64,000 nt of DNA, taken from assembly GCF_004614165.1 (NCBI RefSeq), contig NZ_SPVG01000090.1, forward strand, positions 46,158 through 110,157. Direction: 5' to 3'. Source of the stretch: Duganella callida (GTDB lineage Bacteria; Pseudomonadota; Gammaproteobacteria; Burkholderiales; Burkholderiaceae_D). Made by a program: the position numbers and the translations under genes. How positions within the stretch are numbered: the first letter of the stretch is position 1; every line of letters begins with the position of its first letter. Below, one piece after another: positions 53,593 through 63,000 of this stretch. Under the pieces are notes generated by a model. The model was not told where the DNA came from, did no database searches, and saw only the letters and a program-made list of their open reading frames with translations.

Positions 53593-54483
53593 TTAGGCCT
53601 TCCTCTGCACGATCAGATCCGCGAGTTCGCGTAATCGCAGAGCTTTTTCTCCAAACGGCTCCAGCGCTGCATGCGCGTCGAGCCGCAATTTTTCCGCCAG
53701 TGCGCGCGACGGTTCCAGTCCCAGTATCGATACGTAGGTCGGCTTGTTGTCGGCGGCGTCCTTGCCGGCGGTCTTGCCCAGCGTGGCCGAATCGGCGGTC
53801 GCATCGAGCACGTCGTCCACCACCTGGAACGCCAGGCCGATGGCGCGCGCGTAGACGTTCAGCGCCCGCAGTTCGTTGTCGTCCAGGTCCTTGCCGGCCA
53901 GCGCGCCCAGCACCACCGAGGCGCGCAGCAACGCGCCGGTCTTCAATTGGTGCATGCGCTCCAGCTGTTCCAGCGTCAGGCTGATGCCGACGCTGTCCAG
54001 GTCAATCGCCTGGCCGCCGCACATGCCGGCCGAGCCGGACGCCTGCGCCAGCAGCCGCAGCATGGCCACCAGGCGCGCCGGCGGCACGCCGGTGTCCCCG
54101 GACAGCACCACAAAGGCCTGCGATTGCAACGCGTCGCCGACCAGCAGCGCGGTGGCTTCGTCGTAGGCCACGTGCACCGTCGGTTTGCCGCGGCGCAGTT
54201 CATCGTCGTCCATGCACGGCATGTCGTCGTGCACCAGCGAGTAGGCATGGATCATTTCCACCGCGGCGGCGGCGCGGCTCAAGGTCGCGGCTTCGGCGCC
54301 GAACAGCGCGCCGGCCGCGTACACCAGCAGCGGGCGCACGCGCTTGCCGCCGCCGAGCAGCGCATAGCGCATGGCTTCGTGCAGCTTGGTCGGGATGGTG
54401 TCGGCGGAGGGCAGGAAACCGGATAAATCGTTTTCAGATCCAGCCTGCACGGTTTTCATCCAGTCCTGGAAGGCGGCGTTCAT
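53593..54483 (-). CDS. ispA: Farnesyl diphosphate synthase (polyprenyl synthetase)
   Basis: A 296-residue all-helical prenyltransferase. The first Asp-rich motif is [18 protein letters not shown], the second is [13 protein letters not shown], and [15 protein letters not shown] binds substrate. It makes the C15 precursor for quinone tails and cell-wall carriers, upstream of UbiA's needs. The start overlaps the xseB stop (TAATG), and dxs begins immediately after it, a common xseB-ispA-dxs operon. Confidence 0.96.
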   Translation of the reverse strand: MNAAFQDWMKTVQAGSENDLSGFLPSADTIPTKLHEAMRYALLGGGKRVRPLLVYAAGALFGAEAATLSRAAAAVEMIHAYSLVHDDMPCMDDDELRRGKPTVHVAYDEATALLVGDALQSQAFVVLSGDTGVPPARLVAMLRLLAQASGSAGMCGGQAIDLDSVGISLTLEQLERMHQLKTGALLRASVVLGALAGKDLDDNELRALNVYARAIGLAFQVVDDVLDATADSATLGKTAGKDAADNKPTYVSILGLEPSRALAEKLRLDAHAALEPFGEKALRLRELADLIVQRKA

Positions 54484-54737
54484 TACTCGCCCTCCCCGGC
54501 TTCGGCGAAAGGCTTGAGCATGTCGCCTTCCAGCACCTTGACCTGGGATTCGACCTTTTCCAGCTGGGCGGCGCAGAACTTCACCAGTTCGGAGCCGCGC
54601 GCGTAGGCGGCCACCGAGGCTTCCAGCGGCAGTTGGCCGGCCTCCATTTGCGCCACCAGCTGCGCCAGTTCCGCCATCGCTTCTTCAAACGAGACGGGGG
54701 CGGCGGCGGTCGCGGCGGCGGATAAATTCTTGGGCAT
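54483..54737 (-). CDS. xseB: Exodeoxyribonuclease VII small subunit
   Basis: The 84-residue protein is the small subunit of exonuclease VII, which degrades single-stranded DNA with XseA. The motif [20 protein letters not shown], followed by [20 protein letters not shown], is typical. I start at MPKNLSAA because the longer upstream frame lacks coding features. The extra Ala-rich N-terminus is common in the order. It heads the xseB-ispA-dxs operon; XseA is not in the window. Confidence 0.92.
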   Translation of the reverse strand: MPKNLSAAATAAAPVSFEEAMAELAQLVAQMEAGQLPLEASVAAYARGSELVKFCAAQLEKVESQVKVLEGDMLKPFAEAGEGE

Positions 54738-54805
54738 ATTCACTCTGTTTTCTTTTGCACAACACAGCCAGCGCAGTGTAGCTTGATATTTTAGAGCAAA
54801 CCATC

Positions 54806-54820
54806 TGTTCCGGTGGAACA
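54806..54820. promoter_or_regulatory. Short perfect palindrome upstream of xseB
   Basis: TGTTCC-GGT-GGAACA is a perfect 6-bp inverted repeat with a three-base spacer. It lies about 70 bases upstream of xseB and is a plausible operator for an unknown regulator. Confidence 0.35.
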
Positions 54821-54952
54821 TTAGCAGGCTGGCACGCGGTGGACTATGGATTTTAGCGTAATCCCCCCCAAATGCAGAGGAGACGTATACAAAATACAAG
54901 CTTATGCACAAACATGGCGCAGAAATTAATGCCGGAGAGGGGTAAAAGACGG

Positions 54953-54958
54953 TATAAT
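54953..54958 (+). promoter_or_regulatory. Candidate -10 of the Rieske oxygenase gene
   Basis: A perfect TATAAT lies about 100 bases upstream of the oxygenase start. No good -35 is seen at the usual distance, so an activator may be needed. Confidence 0.4.
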
Positions 54959-55056
54959 CTTCGGTTCTGTCCTAAATACCACCTCAACGCATTTGAATGC
55001 GGGTCTTTACGGATTCTGTCTCTTCTTGGTTTGAATATTGATTAAGGGGGGTTTGG

Positions 55057-56157
55057 ATGTCCGATCTGGGTACCCACGCCAAGCTGGCGCGTCCACACGC
55101 GCAACTTCCGGTAAGCGTCTATTTTGACGAAGCGCGACTGCAGCGCGAAATGCAGCAACTCTTCAAAGCCGGTCCGCGCTACGTCGGACATGAGCTGATG
55201 GTGCCGAATATCGGCGACTTTGCCACCCTGGCCTCGGAAAACGAAGGCCGCATGCTGGTCCGCAATGCCAATGGTCTTGAACTGCTGTCCAACGTCTGCC
55301 GTCACCGCCAGGCACTGATGTTCCATGGCCGCGGCAATGCCAACAACATCGTCTGCCCGCTGCACCGCTGGACCTATGACCTCAAGGGGGAATTGATCGG
55401 CGCTCCGCACTTCCCGGAGACGCCCTGCCTCAATCTGCCCAAGACCAAACTGCAAAGCTGGAACGGCCTGCTGTTCGAGCAGAATGGCTACAACGTCATG
55501 GCGGAGCTGAACAACCTGTCGGTGACCAAAGATCTGGATTTCAGCGGCTACATGCTGGATCACGTGGAAGTCCACAACTGCGATTACAACTGGAAGACCT
55601 TCATCGAGGTCTATCTGGAAGACTATCACGTCGAGCCTTTCCACCCGGGCCTGGGCAGCTTCGTCACCTGCGACGACCTGCGCTGGGAGTTCGGCCGCGA
55701 GTACAGCGTGCAGACCGTGGGCGTGCACAAGGGCCTGCGGAAGTCCGGCTCGGAAATCTACAGGCGCTGGCAGGAACAGGTGCTGAAGTTCCGCGGCGGC
55801 GAGGCGCCCCCGTATGGCGCGATCTGGCTGACGCTCTATCCGAACATCATGGTCGAATGGTATCCGCACGTGCTGGTGGTGTCGACCCTGTGGCCGGAAG
55901 GTCCGCAGCGCACCAGGAACGTGGTGGAGTTCTACTACCCCGAGGAAATCGTACTGTTCGAGCGCGAATTCATCGAGGCCGAACGCGCCGCCTACATGGA
56001 AACCTGCATCGAGGACGATGAAATCGGCCTGCGCATGGATGCCGGCCGCAGAGCCCTGATGGCGCGTGGCGAGACGGACGGCGGTCCGTATCAGTCGCCG
56101 ATGGAAGACGGCATGCAGCACTTCCACGACTGGTATCGCAACAAGATGGATTTATAA
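55057..56157 (+). CDS. Rieske non-haem iron oxygenase, alpha-subunit type
   Basis: A 366-residue ring-hydroxylating oxygenase-like protein. The Rieske 2Fe-2S cluster ligands are C81 and H83 (CRHRQ) and C100 and H103 (CPLHRW). The mononuclear iron His residues are H191 and H196 in EVYLEDYHVEPFHPGLG. No ferredoxin, reductase or beta subunit is adjacent, so electrons must come from elsewhere. The substrate is unknown; aromatic compounds, betaines and sterol-like molecules are all possible. It is followed by an EamA transporter 20 bases later. Confidence 0.88.
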   Translation: MSDLGTHAKLARPHAQLPVSVYFDEARLQREMQQLFKAGPRYVGHELMVPNIGDFATLASENEGRMLVRNANGLELLSNVCRHRQALMFHGRGNANNIVCPLHRWTYDLKGELIGAPHFPETPCLNLPKTKLQSWNGLLFEQNGYNVMAELNNLSVTKDLDFSGYMLDHVEVHNCDYNWKTFIEVYLEDYHVEPFHPGLGSFVTCDDLRWEFGREYSVQTVGVHKGLRKSGSEIYRRWQEQVLKFRGGEAPPYGAIWLTLYPNIMVEWYPHVLVVSTLWPEGPQRTRNVVEFYYPEEIVLFEREFIEAERAAYMETCIEDDEIGLRMDAGRRALMARGETDGGPYQSPMEDGMQHFHDWYRNKMDL

Positions 56158-56177
56158 GGCTTATAGGGTTCATACCA

Positions 56178-57101
56178 ATGCAGTCACTCTGGATGTTGTT
56201 TGCGAGTTTCATGTTTGCCGTCATGGGCGTGTGCGTGAAACTGGCCTCGGAAGAGTTCTCAACATCCGAATTGGTGCTGTACCGGGGCGTGGTCGGCGTG
56301 ATCACCCTCGGTTCCATGATACTGCTGCGTGGCGAAACCTTCCGCACCCCCATGCCGGGCGCCCACGTGTGGCGCGGCCTGATCGGCGTGACTTCCCTGT
56401 GGCTGTGGTACTACTCCATCGGCCAGCTGCCGCTGGCCACCGCCATGACGCTCAACTACCTGTCGCCGATCTGGATCGCCGCCTGGCTGTTCGCCATGGG
56501 CTGGTGGCACGCCAAGAACCAGGTCAAATGGCCGCTGCTGCTGGCGGTGGGCATGAGCTTCGTCGGCGTCACCCTGCTGCTGCGGCCCGCCTTCCACGCC
56601 AACCAGCTGACGCCGGCGCTGATCGCGCTCGGTTCCAGCGTGATCACTGCCACCGCCTATATGCAGGTGCGCAAAATGGGCCTGGCCGGCGAGCCTGAAA
56701 ACCGCGTGGTCTTCTATTTCACCGTGATGAACCTGGCGGCCGGCATCGTCGGCGTGTTCGTGACCGCCGGCGCCGGCGGGCCGGTGTGGCATCCGATCAA
56801 GGATCTGCGCGACGTGCTGCTGTTGCTGGGCATCGGCGTGTGCGCCACCAGCGCGCAGGTGGCCATGACCCGCGCCTATCGATTGGGCAGCACGCTGGTG
56901 GTGGCCAACCTGCAGTACACCGGCATCGTGTTTTCCAGCATCTGGGGCGTGTTCATCTTCGGCGACGTGTTCAGCTGGTACAGCTGGGCAGGCATCGGCA
57001 TCATTCTGGCGTCAGGGATCGCCGCGACGTTCTACAATACGCGCAACACTGAAAAAGGTAAGGCCATCGCCAGTACCGACCCCATTGCCAGCGAAGTATA
57101 A
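56178..57101 (+). CDS. EamA/DMT-family transporter
   Basis: The 307-residue protein has ten hydrophobic helices in two EamA repeats (MQSLWMLFASFMFAVMGVCV; TLVVANLQYTGIVFSSIWGV). It is the normal length for the family, unlike the extended copy at 27770. It lies between the oxygenase and the sulfurtransferase with short gaps, so may share their transcript. Substrate unknown. Confidence 0.88.
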   Translation: MQSLWMLFASFMFAVMGVCVKLASEEFSTSELVLYRGVVGVITLGSMILLRGETFRTPMPGAHVWRGLIGVTSLWLWYYSIGQLPLATAMTLNYLSPIWIAAWLFAMGWWHAKNQVKWPLLLAVGMSFVGVTLLLRPAFHANQLTPALIALGSSVITATAYMQVRKMGLAGEPENRVVFYFTVMNLAAGIVGVFVTAGAGGPVWHPIKDLRDVLLLLGIGVCATSAQVAMTRAYRLGSTLVVANLQYTGIVFSSIWGVFIFGDVFSWYSWAGIGIILASGIAATFYNTRNTEKGKAIASTDPIASEV

Positions 57102-57113
57102 GGAACCCACGCC

Positions 57114-57971
57114 ATGCACACCAAGCTGATCGACGCCGTCACCCTGTCCCGACACCTGGAAGATCCGAACTGGGTCATCCTCGATTGCCGCCATGACCTG
57201 ATGAATCCCAATGCGGGCTTAGACAGCTTCGCCATCGGCCATATCGCCGGCGCGCAGTTTGCCAACGTGGATACCGATCTGTCGGGCGCCAAGATCGGCG
57301 CCGACGGCAAATTCCAGGGCCGCCATCCGCTGCCGGGACGGGCCGCCTTCATCGAAACCCTGCGCGGCTGGGGCATCAGCGACGACACCCAGGTGGTGGC
57401 GTACGACGCGCACGGCGGCATGTTCGCGGCGCGCCTGTGGTGGCTGCTGCGCTGGGTCGGGCACCCGGCGGTGGCGGTGCTGGACGGCGGCCTGGTGGCC
57501 TGGCAGGCGGCCGGCCTGCCGATGGTGACGCATGCCGAGCGCCGCACGCCGGGCAGCATCGGCGAGCGCGCCTCGCTGGTCTCCACCGTCAACGCCGATG
57601 AAGTGCTGGCCAATCTGGAATCGCAGGAACGCACCGTGGTCGACGCGCGCGCGGCCGACCGCTATCGCGGCGAAAACGAAACCATCGATCCGGTCGGCGG
57701 CCATATCCCGGGCGCGAAGAACCGCTTCTTCAAGGATAACCTGACGCCCGAAGGCCGCTTCAAGGACGCCGCCCAGCTGAAGGCCGACTTCGCGCCGCTG
57801 TTCGCCGATCCGGCCAAGGCCATCATGCAGTGCGGCTCCGGCGTCACCGCCTGCCACAACCTGCTGGCCCTGGAAGTGGCCGGCCTGCCCGGCGCCGCGC
57901 TCTATCCCGGCTCCTGGAGCGAGTGGGTGGGCGACACCACCCGCCCCGTCGCTACCGGCGCTCAACCTTAA
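57114..57971 (+). CDS. Two-domain sulfurtransferase (rhodanese/MST type)
   Basis: The 285-residue protein has two rhodanese domains. The active-site loop of the second domain is QCGSGVTACHNLLAL, with CGSGVTA as in 3-mercaptopyruvate sulfurtransferases. DPNWVILDCRHDLMNP-like and GHIPGAKNRFFKDNL blocks are conserved. It transfers sulfane sulfur to thiols or cyanide. Its stop interlocks with the convergent PEP-CTERM gene on a shared TTAA. Confidence 0.92.
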   Translation: MHTKLIDAVTLSRHLEDPNWVILDCRHDLMNPNAGLDSFAIGHIAGAQFANVDTDLSGAKIGADGKFQGRHPLPGRAAFIETLRGWGISDDTQVVAYDAHGGMFAARLWWLLRWVGHPAVAVLDGGLVAWQAAGLPMVTHAERRTPGSIGERASLVSTVNADEVLANLESQERTVVDARAADRYRGENETIDPVGGHIPGAKNRFFKDNLTPEGRFKDAAQLKADFAPLFADPAKAIMQCGSGVTACHNLLALEVAGLPGAALYPGSWSEWVGDTTRPVATGAQP

Positions 57972-58843
57972 CGCTCAGCGCGCGCCTTGCGGCGGCGGCC
58001 GATGGCGCCGATCAGGCCCAGGCCACCCAGCAGCATGGCATAGGTTTCCGGTTCCGGCACCGGCGTTACGCCGTCCCAGACAGCCGAGTAACCTTCGGTC
58101 GAGACGAAGCCCTTCATCGTGCCGGAGGCGTCCATCGCGCTGTCGTTGGCGAAACTGACCGAGAACTGCCCGCTCCAGCTATCATGCATGCCCATGGTGC
58201 TGCCGTCGTCGCGGACATCGAAAGTGGACCACATGTCGCGCTCCTGGGTATCGCTGCGGTCGACGCCATTGACGCTGCCGGCCACGTACAACAGCGCGTG
58301 CGCATTCGCATACTCCATCTGGTCGGCGTCGAGGTTATAGCCCATCGTGGTCTGGGTCTGCATCGAGACATTGGTACTGAACGTAACCTTGGTGTTGGCC
58401 GACAGGACGAAGCCGTTTTCGAACGGATCGGCCCCGGTGGCGTAACTGCGGTAAGCACCGTTGGCATCGAGCCCGCTGTTGGCCGTGCCCTGCGCCGACA
58501 ATGCGGTGAAGCCGGCCACCGTGTTGGCGGTCGTCACGCTGGATGTCGCCGAAGACCAGTCGGTGTGGGTCTCGCCGGATAGCACGCCCTGCTGCTGTTT
58601 GGCGGTGTAGGCATACAGGGTATCGTCCTTCAGATCACCCCAGGCCAGGGTTTCGCCCAGCACATAGGCGTGCCCATAGGCGGTGAACGACATGCTGGGC
58701 GCGATGCCGTCGTTGGGATTCAGATCGGTCAACGTGATGACCAGGTTGCCGAAGGTGGCGCTGCTGCTCGCATTGGCGAACACGGGGCCGACGGCGGCAG
58801 CCAGGCAGGCCGCCGCCAGAGTGTGCATTACAAAGCGCTTCAT
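57968..58843 (-). CDS. PEP-CTERM sorting-domain protein
   Basis: A 291-residue exported protein with a signal peptide (HTLAAACLAAAVGPVFANA), a beta-rich middle and a C-terminal PEP-CTERM signal: VPEPETYAMLLGGLGLIGAI followed by a basic RRRKARAER tail. Exosortase cleaves such proteins, usually for export or attachment to extracellular polysaccharide; the exosortase itself is not in the window. It resembles the upstream neighbour (FGNLVITLTDLNPNDGIAPS; FVLSANTKVTFS), so the pair arose by duplication. GGAG lies before its ATG and the gap is 20 bases. Confidence 0.88.
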   Translation of the reverse strand: MKRFVMHTLAAACLAAAVGPVFANASSSATFGNLVITLTDLNPNDGIAPSMSFTAYGHAYVLGETLAWGDLKDDTLYAYTAKQQQGVLSGETHTDWSSATSSVTTANTVAGFTALSAQGTANSGLDANGAYRSYATGADPFENGFVLSANTKVTFSTNVSMQTQTTMGYNLDADQMEYANAHALLYVAGSVNGVDRSDTQERDMWSTFDVRDDGSTMGMHDSWSGQFSVSFANDSAMDASGTMKGFVSTEGYSAVWDGVTPVPEPETYAMLLGGLGLIGAIGRRRKARAER

Positions 58844-58863
58844 GAATTCTCCAGAGTTGACGG

Positions 58864-59751
58864 TTAGACGGTACGATTGCGGCGGCGCGCCAGGCCACCC
58901 AGCAGGCCCAGGCCTCCCAGCAGCATGGCGTAAGTCTCCGGTTCCGGCACCGCCGCCATCACCGAATGACCACCTACCTGCGCATCGGCCCAGAACTGGC
59001 CCTGGCTGCTGTGATTGGTGAGGTTGCTGTAGCTGGCCGACATCACACCGGCCCAGCTATCGGTGGCGCCGCCGAGTGGACCGCCATCGAAATACTGCAC
59101 ACCGACGCCGTGCTGCTGCAGGTCGTCCAGCATGCTGCCATCCGCCGCCAGACCGCCGGCATACAACGACATCAGCGCCGATGCCGACTCCCCTTCGAGC
59201 GCGCCAGCGGTATAGCCGCGCGTCATGGTCGCGCTCATGGCAGCATCGACCGAGAACACCACCTTGGTGTTGGCGGACAGGACGAAGCCGCGGTTGTCGA
59301 CGTTGTTAAAGGGCACGCTGGCGTAGCTGTAATAGTTGCCGTGATCGTCCAGGCCGCTGAGCGCCTTGCCCGACACACTCAGCGCGGTAAAACCGACGCC
59401 GCTGGCCGAGCCGGTGACGCTGGCCGCGGCCGAAGAAAGTCCGGTATGGGCGTTGCCGCTGACATTGGTGCTCTGCCAGGCGCCACTCTTGTCGAAGCGC
59501 TGGAGCTGATGGCCTGGATCATAGCCGCCAATGATGCCGTCCTCGGCCTCACCATGGATGTAAGCCCCGCCATCAAACTTGGTGGTATTCGGCAGGAAGG
59601 AAATGCTGGCGGCGATGCCGTCGTTGGGATCCAGATCGATCAGCGTCACCGTGACATTGCCGAAGCTGGCGGTGCTGTAAGCGTCGGCGAATACCGGCCC
59701 GGCAGCGGCGGCCAGACCGGCGACAAGTGCATAACGTGCGGCAAGTTTCAT
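58864..59751 (-). CDS. PEP-CTERM sorting-domain protein, paralogue
   Basis: The 295-residue paralogue of the previous gene. Matching segments are FGNVTVTLIDLDPNDGIAAS and RGFVLSANTKVVFSVDAAMS; it ends VPEPETYAMLLGGLGLLGGL with a basic ARRRNRTV tail. A signal peptide precedes residue 23. It is first of the tandem pair and is transcribed away from the subtilase gene. No known enzymatic motif is seen in the middle region. Confidence 0.88.
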   Translation of the reverse strand: MKLAARYALVAGLAAAAGPVFADAYSTASFGNVTVTLIDLDPNDGIAASISFLPNTTKFDGGAYIHGEAEDGIIGGYDPGHQLQRFDKSGAWQSTNVSGNAHTGLSSAAASVTGSASGVGFTALSVSGKALSGLDDHGNYYSYASVPFNNVDNRGFVLSANTKVVFSVDAAMSATMTRGYTAGALEGESASALMSLYAGGLAADGSMLDDLQQHGVGVQYFDGGPLGGATDSWAGVMSASYSNLTNHSSQGQFWADAQVGGHSVMAAVPEPETYAMLLGGLGLLGGLARRRNRTV

Positions 59752-60080
59752 TGTTTCTCCCTCAGGTTAACAAGAAACCAAGTATGCACAGCACGACATG
59801 CTACGTCTATACAATTGCATCTTTATTATTTGTCCAAACGGTAAAAATTTTGTGACAATTCAGTTTCATGTTTTGCGCTATTTCTCCTATGAAGACTGTG
59901 ACAATTTGGTGACTATTTATCACCAATAATCACGGAAAAAGTAATTTGTAAGCGTTGTATTTTTTTAACCGTGTTACAAATTTAATTGAATTTCTTTCCA
60001 TTTTAATTGGTTAAGTTGCTATAGTTTTTGGCGCGACTTTCGAGCAAAAAGCATCACCAACCATCCACGGGAGAGCTTTA
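59752..60080. other. AT-rich divergent control region
   Basis: A 329-base AT-rich stretch between the PEP-CTERM pair and the subtilase. TGTGACAATT occurs twice (59851-59860 and 59898-59907). TTGGTGA (59907-59913) and TCACCAA (59921-59927) form a perfect 7-bp inverted repeat. A TATAGT near 60020 could be a -10 for the subtilase. No gene is evident. Confidence 0.55.
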
Positions 60081-63000
60081 ATGGCAAAGAACAAAGTACC
60101 GCGGCAGCGCCGTCTTACCCTGCTGCTGATGGCCGCCATGCCGCTGCTGGCGGCTATCCATCCGGCCCGCGCCGACGATGTGCGGCGTCCCTACATCGTG
60201 CAGCTGGCCGACCAGCCGGTCGCCGCCTACAGTGGCAATCTCGGCGGCATGCGCGCCACCAAGGCGGTGCCCGGCCAGCGCCTCGACCTGGCCAGCAGCG
60301 CCGCCCGCCAGTACCGCAGTTACCTCAGCACCCAGCAGGATCAGGCCAAGGCGCTGCTGCCGGCCGCGCCCATCACGCGCCAGTACCAGGTGGTGTTCAA
60401 CGGCTTCGCCGCGCGCCTGACCGACGCCGAAGTGCGCGCCCTCATGGCCAGCGGCAAGGCCGTGCGCATCACGCCGGACGAGCGCCAGCACGTGGTCACC
60501 AACTACACCCCGAGCTTCCTCGGCCTGGACCAGCCCGGCGGCCTGTGGGAACAGCTGGGCGGCAAGGCGCATGCGGGCGAGGACATCATCGTCGGCGTGA
60601 TCGATACCGGCATCTGGCCAGAAAACCTGTCGTATGCCGACCGCGTCGACAGCAAGGGCCAGCCGACCTTCGACCCGAGCGGCACCCTGGCCTACGGTCC
60701 GGCCCCGGCGCGCTGGAAAGGCGTGTGCCAGACCGGCGAGGGCTTTACCGCCGCCAACTGCAACAACAAGCTGATCGGCGCGCGCTACTTCGACGACGGC
60801 TTCCGCGCCAGCGGCAGCACGATCCACTGGAGCGAATTCCGCTCGCCGCGCGATTCGCTGGGCGCGCCGGCCGGCGATGGCGGCCACGGCACCCACACCT
60901 CCTCGACCGCGGCCGGCAACGGCAATGTGCCTGCGCTGGCCGGCAACGGCGACGTGCTGGGCGTGCGCAACGGCATGGCGCCGCGCGCCCGCGTGGCGAT
61001 GTACAAGATCTGCTGGAGCTACAACGGCGGCATCGACACCCCCAATGGCGTCGGCAACACCTGCTACAACAGCGACAGCCTGGCGGCGATCGAGGCGGCG
61101 GTGGCCGACGGCGTCGACGTGCTGAACTACTCGATCAGCGGCGGCGCCAGCCCGCTCGATCCGGTCGAACAGGCGTTCCGTCACGCGGTGGAGGCCGGTG
61201 TGTTCGTGGCCGCGGCCGGCGGCAATTCCGGTCCCGGCAACGCGGTCGCCCACATCAGCCCGTGGATGGCGACGGTGGCCGCCACCACCCATGACAAGAC
61301 CCACACCGCCACGGTCACGCTGGGCAATGGCCAGCAGTACAGCGGCGCCTCGCTGAATCCGAAAGCGATGCCGGCCACCGCCATCATCCGCGCCGAGGAC
61401 GCCGTGGCGCCGGGCGCCGACCCGTCGCAGGCGGCGCTGTGCTACCGGCTGGAAGACGTGATCGCCGTGCACCCCATCGCCCAGCTCGACCCGGCCAAGG
61501 TGGCGGGCAAGATCGTCGCCTGCCACCGCGGCACCACCGCCCGCACCGACAAGGCCAACGCGGTCAAGGCCGCCGGCGGCGTCGGCATGATCCTGCTGGA
61601 CGACGGCAACGGCACCGTGGTCGACATCTACAATGTGCCGACCATCCACGTCAGCCAGGCCGACGGCGACGCGATTTCCGCATACGCCGCCAACGCCGGC
61701 GCCACCGCCGCCCTCGCGGCCAGCGCGATGACGCCGATGACCGGCCCGGTGCTGGCCGACTTTTCCTCACGCGGCCCGAACATGTTCGATCCCGGCGTGC
61801 TGAAGCCGGACATGGCCGCGCCGGGCGTGGACATCCTGGCCGGCATCGCGCCCAGCCTGAGTCAGGCGCAGCATGATGCCGTCATCGCCGGCACCGCGCC
61901 GGCCTACAGCAATTCCGCCTACATGTCCGGCACCTCGATGGCGACGCCGCACGTGGCCGGCCTGGCCGCGCTGCTGAAACAGCGCCATCCGGACTGGTCG
62001 CCGGCCGCCGTCAAATCGGCGCTGATGACCAATACCCGCGGCGTGCTGCCGACCGCGCTCACCGGCGATGAGGACGGCACCCTGCCATGGGGCCAGGGCG
62101 CCGGCCTGGTGCAGCCGAACGAGGCCGCCGATCCGGGCCTGGTGTACGACGTCGCCACTGCCGATTACCAGAAATACCTGTGCGGCCTCACCGGCGAAGC
62201 CGCCGACTGCGGCGCCGGCGCGCTGAAGGGCTATGCGCTGAATCTGGCGTCGATCTCGCTGCCGGGCGTGGTCGGCAGCCAGACCGTCAGCCGCAGCGTC
62301 ACCAACGTCAGCGACAAGACCGCGATTTATACCGCCAGCGCCAGCGTCCCCGGCTTCGACGTCAAGGTAACGCCGGCCACGCTGCAGCTGGAACCGGGCC
62401 AGACCCAGAGCTACAACGTCAGCCTGACGCGCACCGATGCCGAGGACGGCGTGTGGCAATTCGGCGAAGTGATGTGGAACGACAGCGAGCACAAGGTCCG
62501 CAGCCCGCTGCAGGCGCGCTACAACAGCGGCGCCGAGGCGCCGGCGCTGCTCTCGGCCACCAGCACCAGCGGCAGCCGCCAGATGGACGTGCTGACCGGC
62601 TTCGACGGCAAACTCGGTGCGGTGCGCGCCGGCATGCGCGAATACACCCGGTTGGCGCAGACCGTGACCCAGGCCGCCGCCGGCTCGCTCGATACGCTGG
62701 AAGGCATCGTCAATGCCTGCACGGCGCGCGGCGCCGGCGTCAAGGCGGTCACGCTGGGCGTGCCCCACAACGTCATGCTGGCCCGCTTCGAGCTGTCCAA
62801 CCGCGACACCGATGGCGGCGAAAACGACGACCTCGACCTGGCGCTGCTGGACCAGGGCAACAACCTGATCGCCTACAGCGGCCACGAAGGCTCGAACGAA
62901 ACCCTGACGCTGACCGCGCCGCCGATGGGCGTGGTCAAGGTCTGCGTGCTCGGCTACAAGCTGAAGAATGGCGCCAGCACCAACTACACCGTGTCCTACG

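Larger units (their letters stand above)
54738..55056. other. Intergenic region between xseB and the Rieske oxygenase
   Basis: A 319-base stretch serving two divergent units. It has a short palindrome (54806-54820), a TATAAT near 54953, and a small hairpin (CGCATT / AATGCG) downstream in the presumed leader. No coding-quality frame or RNA gene was recognised. Confidence 0.5.

Noticed and set aside
54805-54820. LexA box (CTGT-N8-ACAG) upstream of xseB
   Set aside because: The right half reads AACA rather than ACAG, so it does not fit; the perfect TGTTCC/GGAACA palindrome explains the symmetry better.
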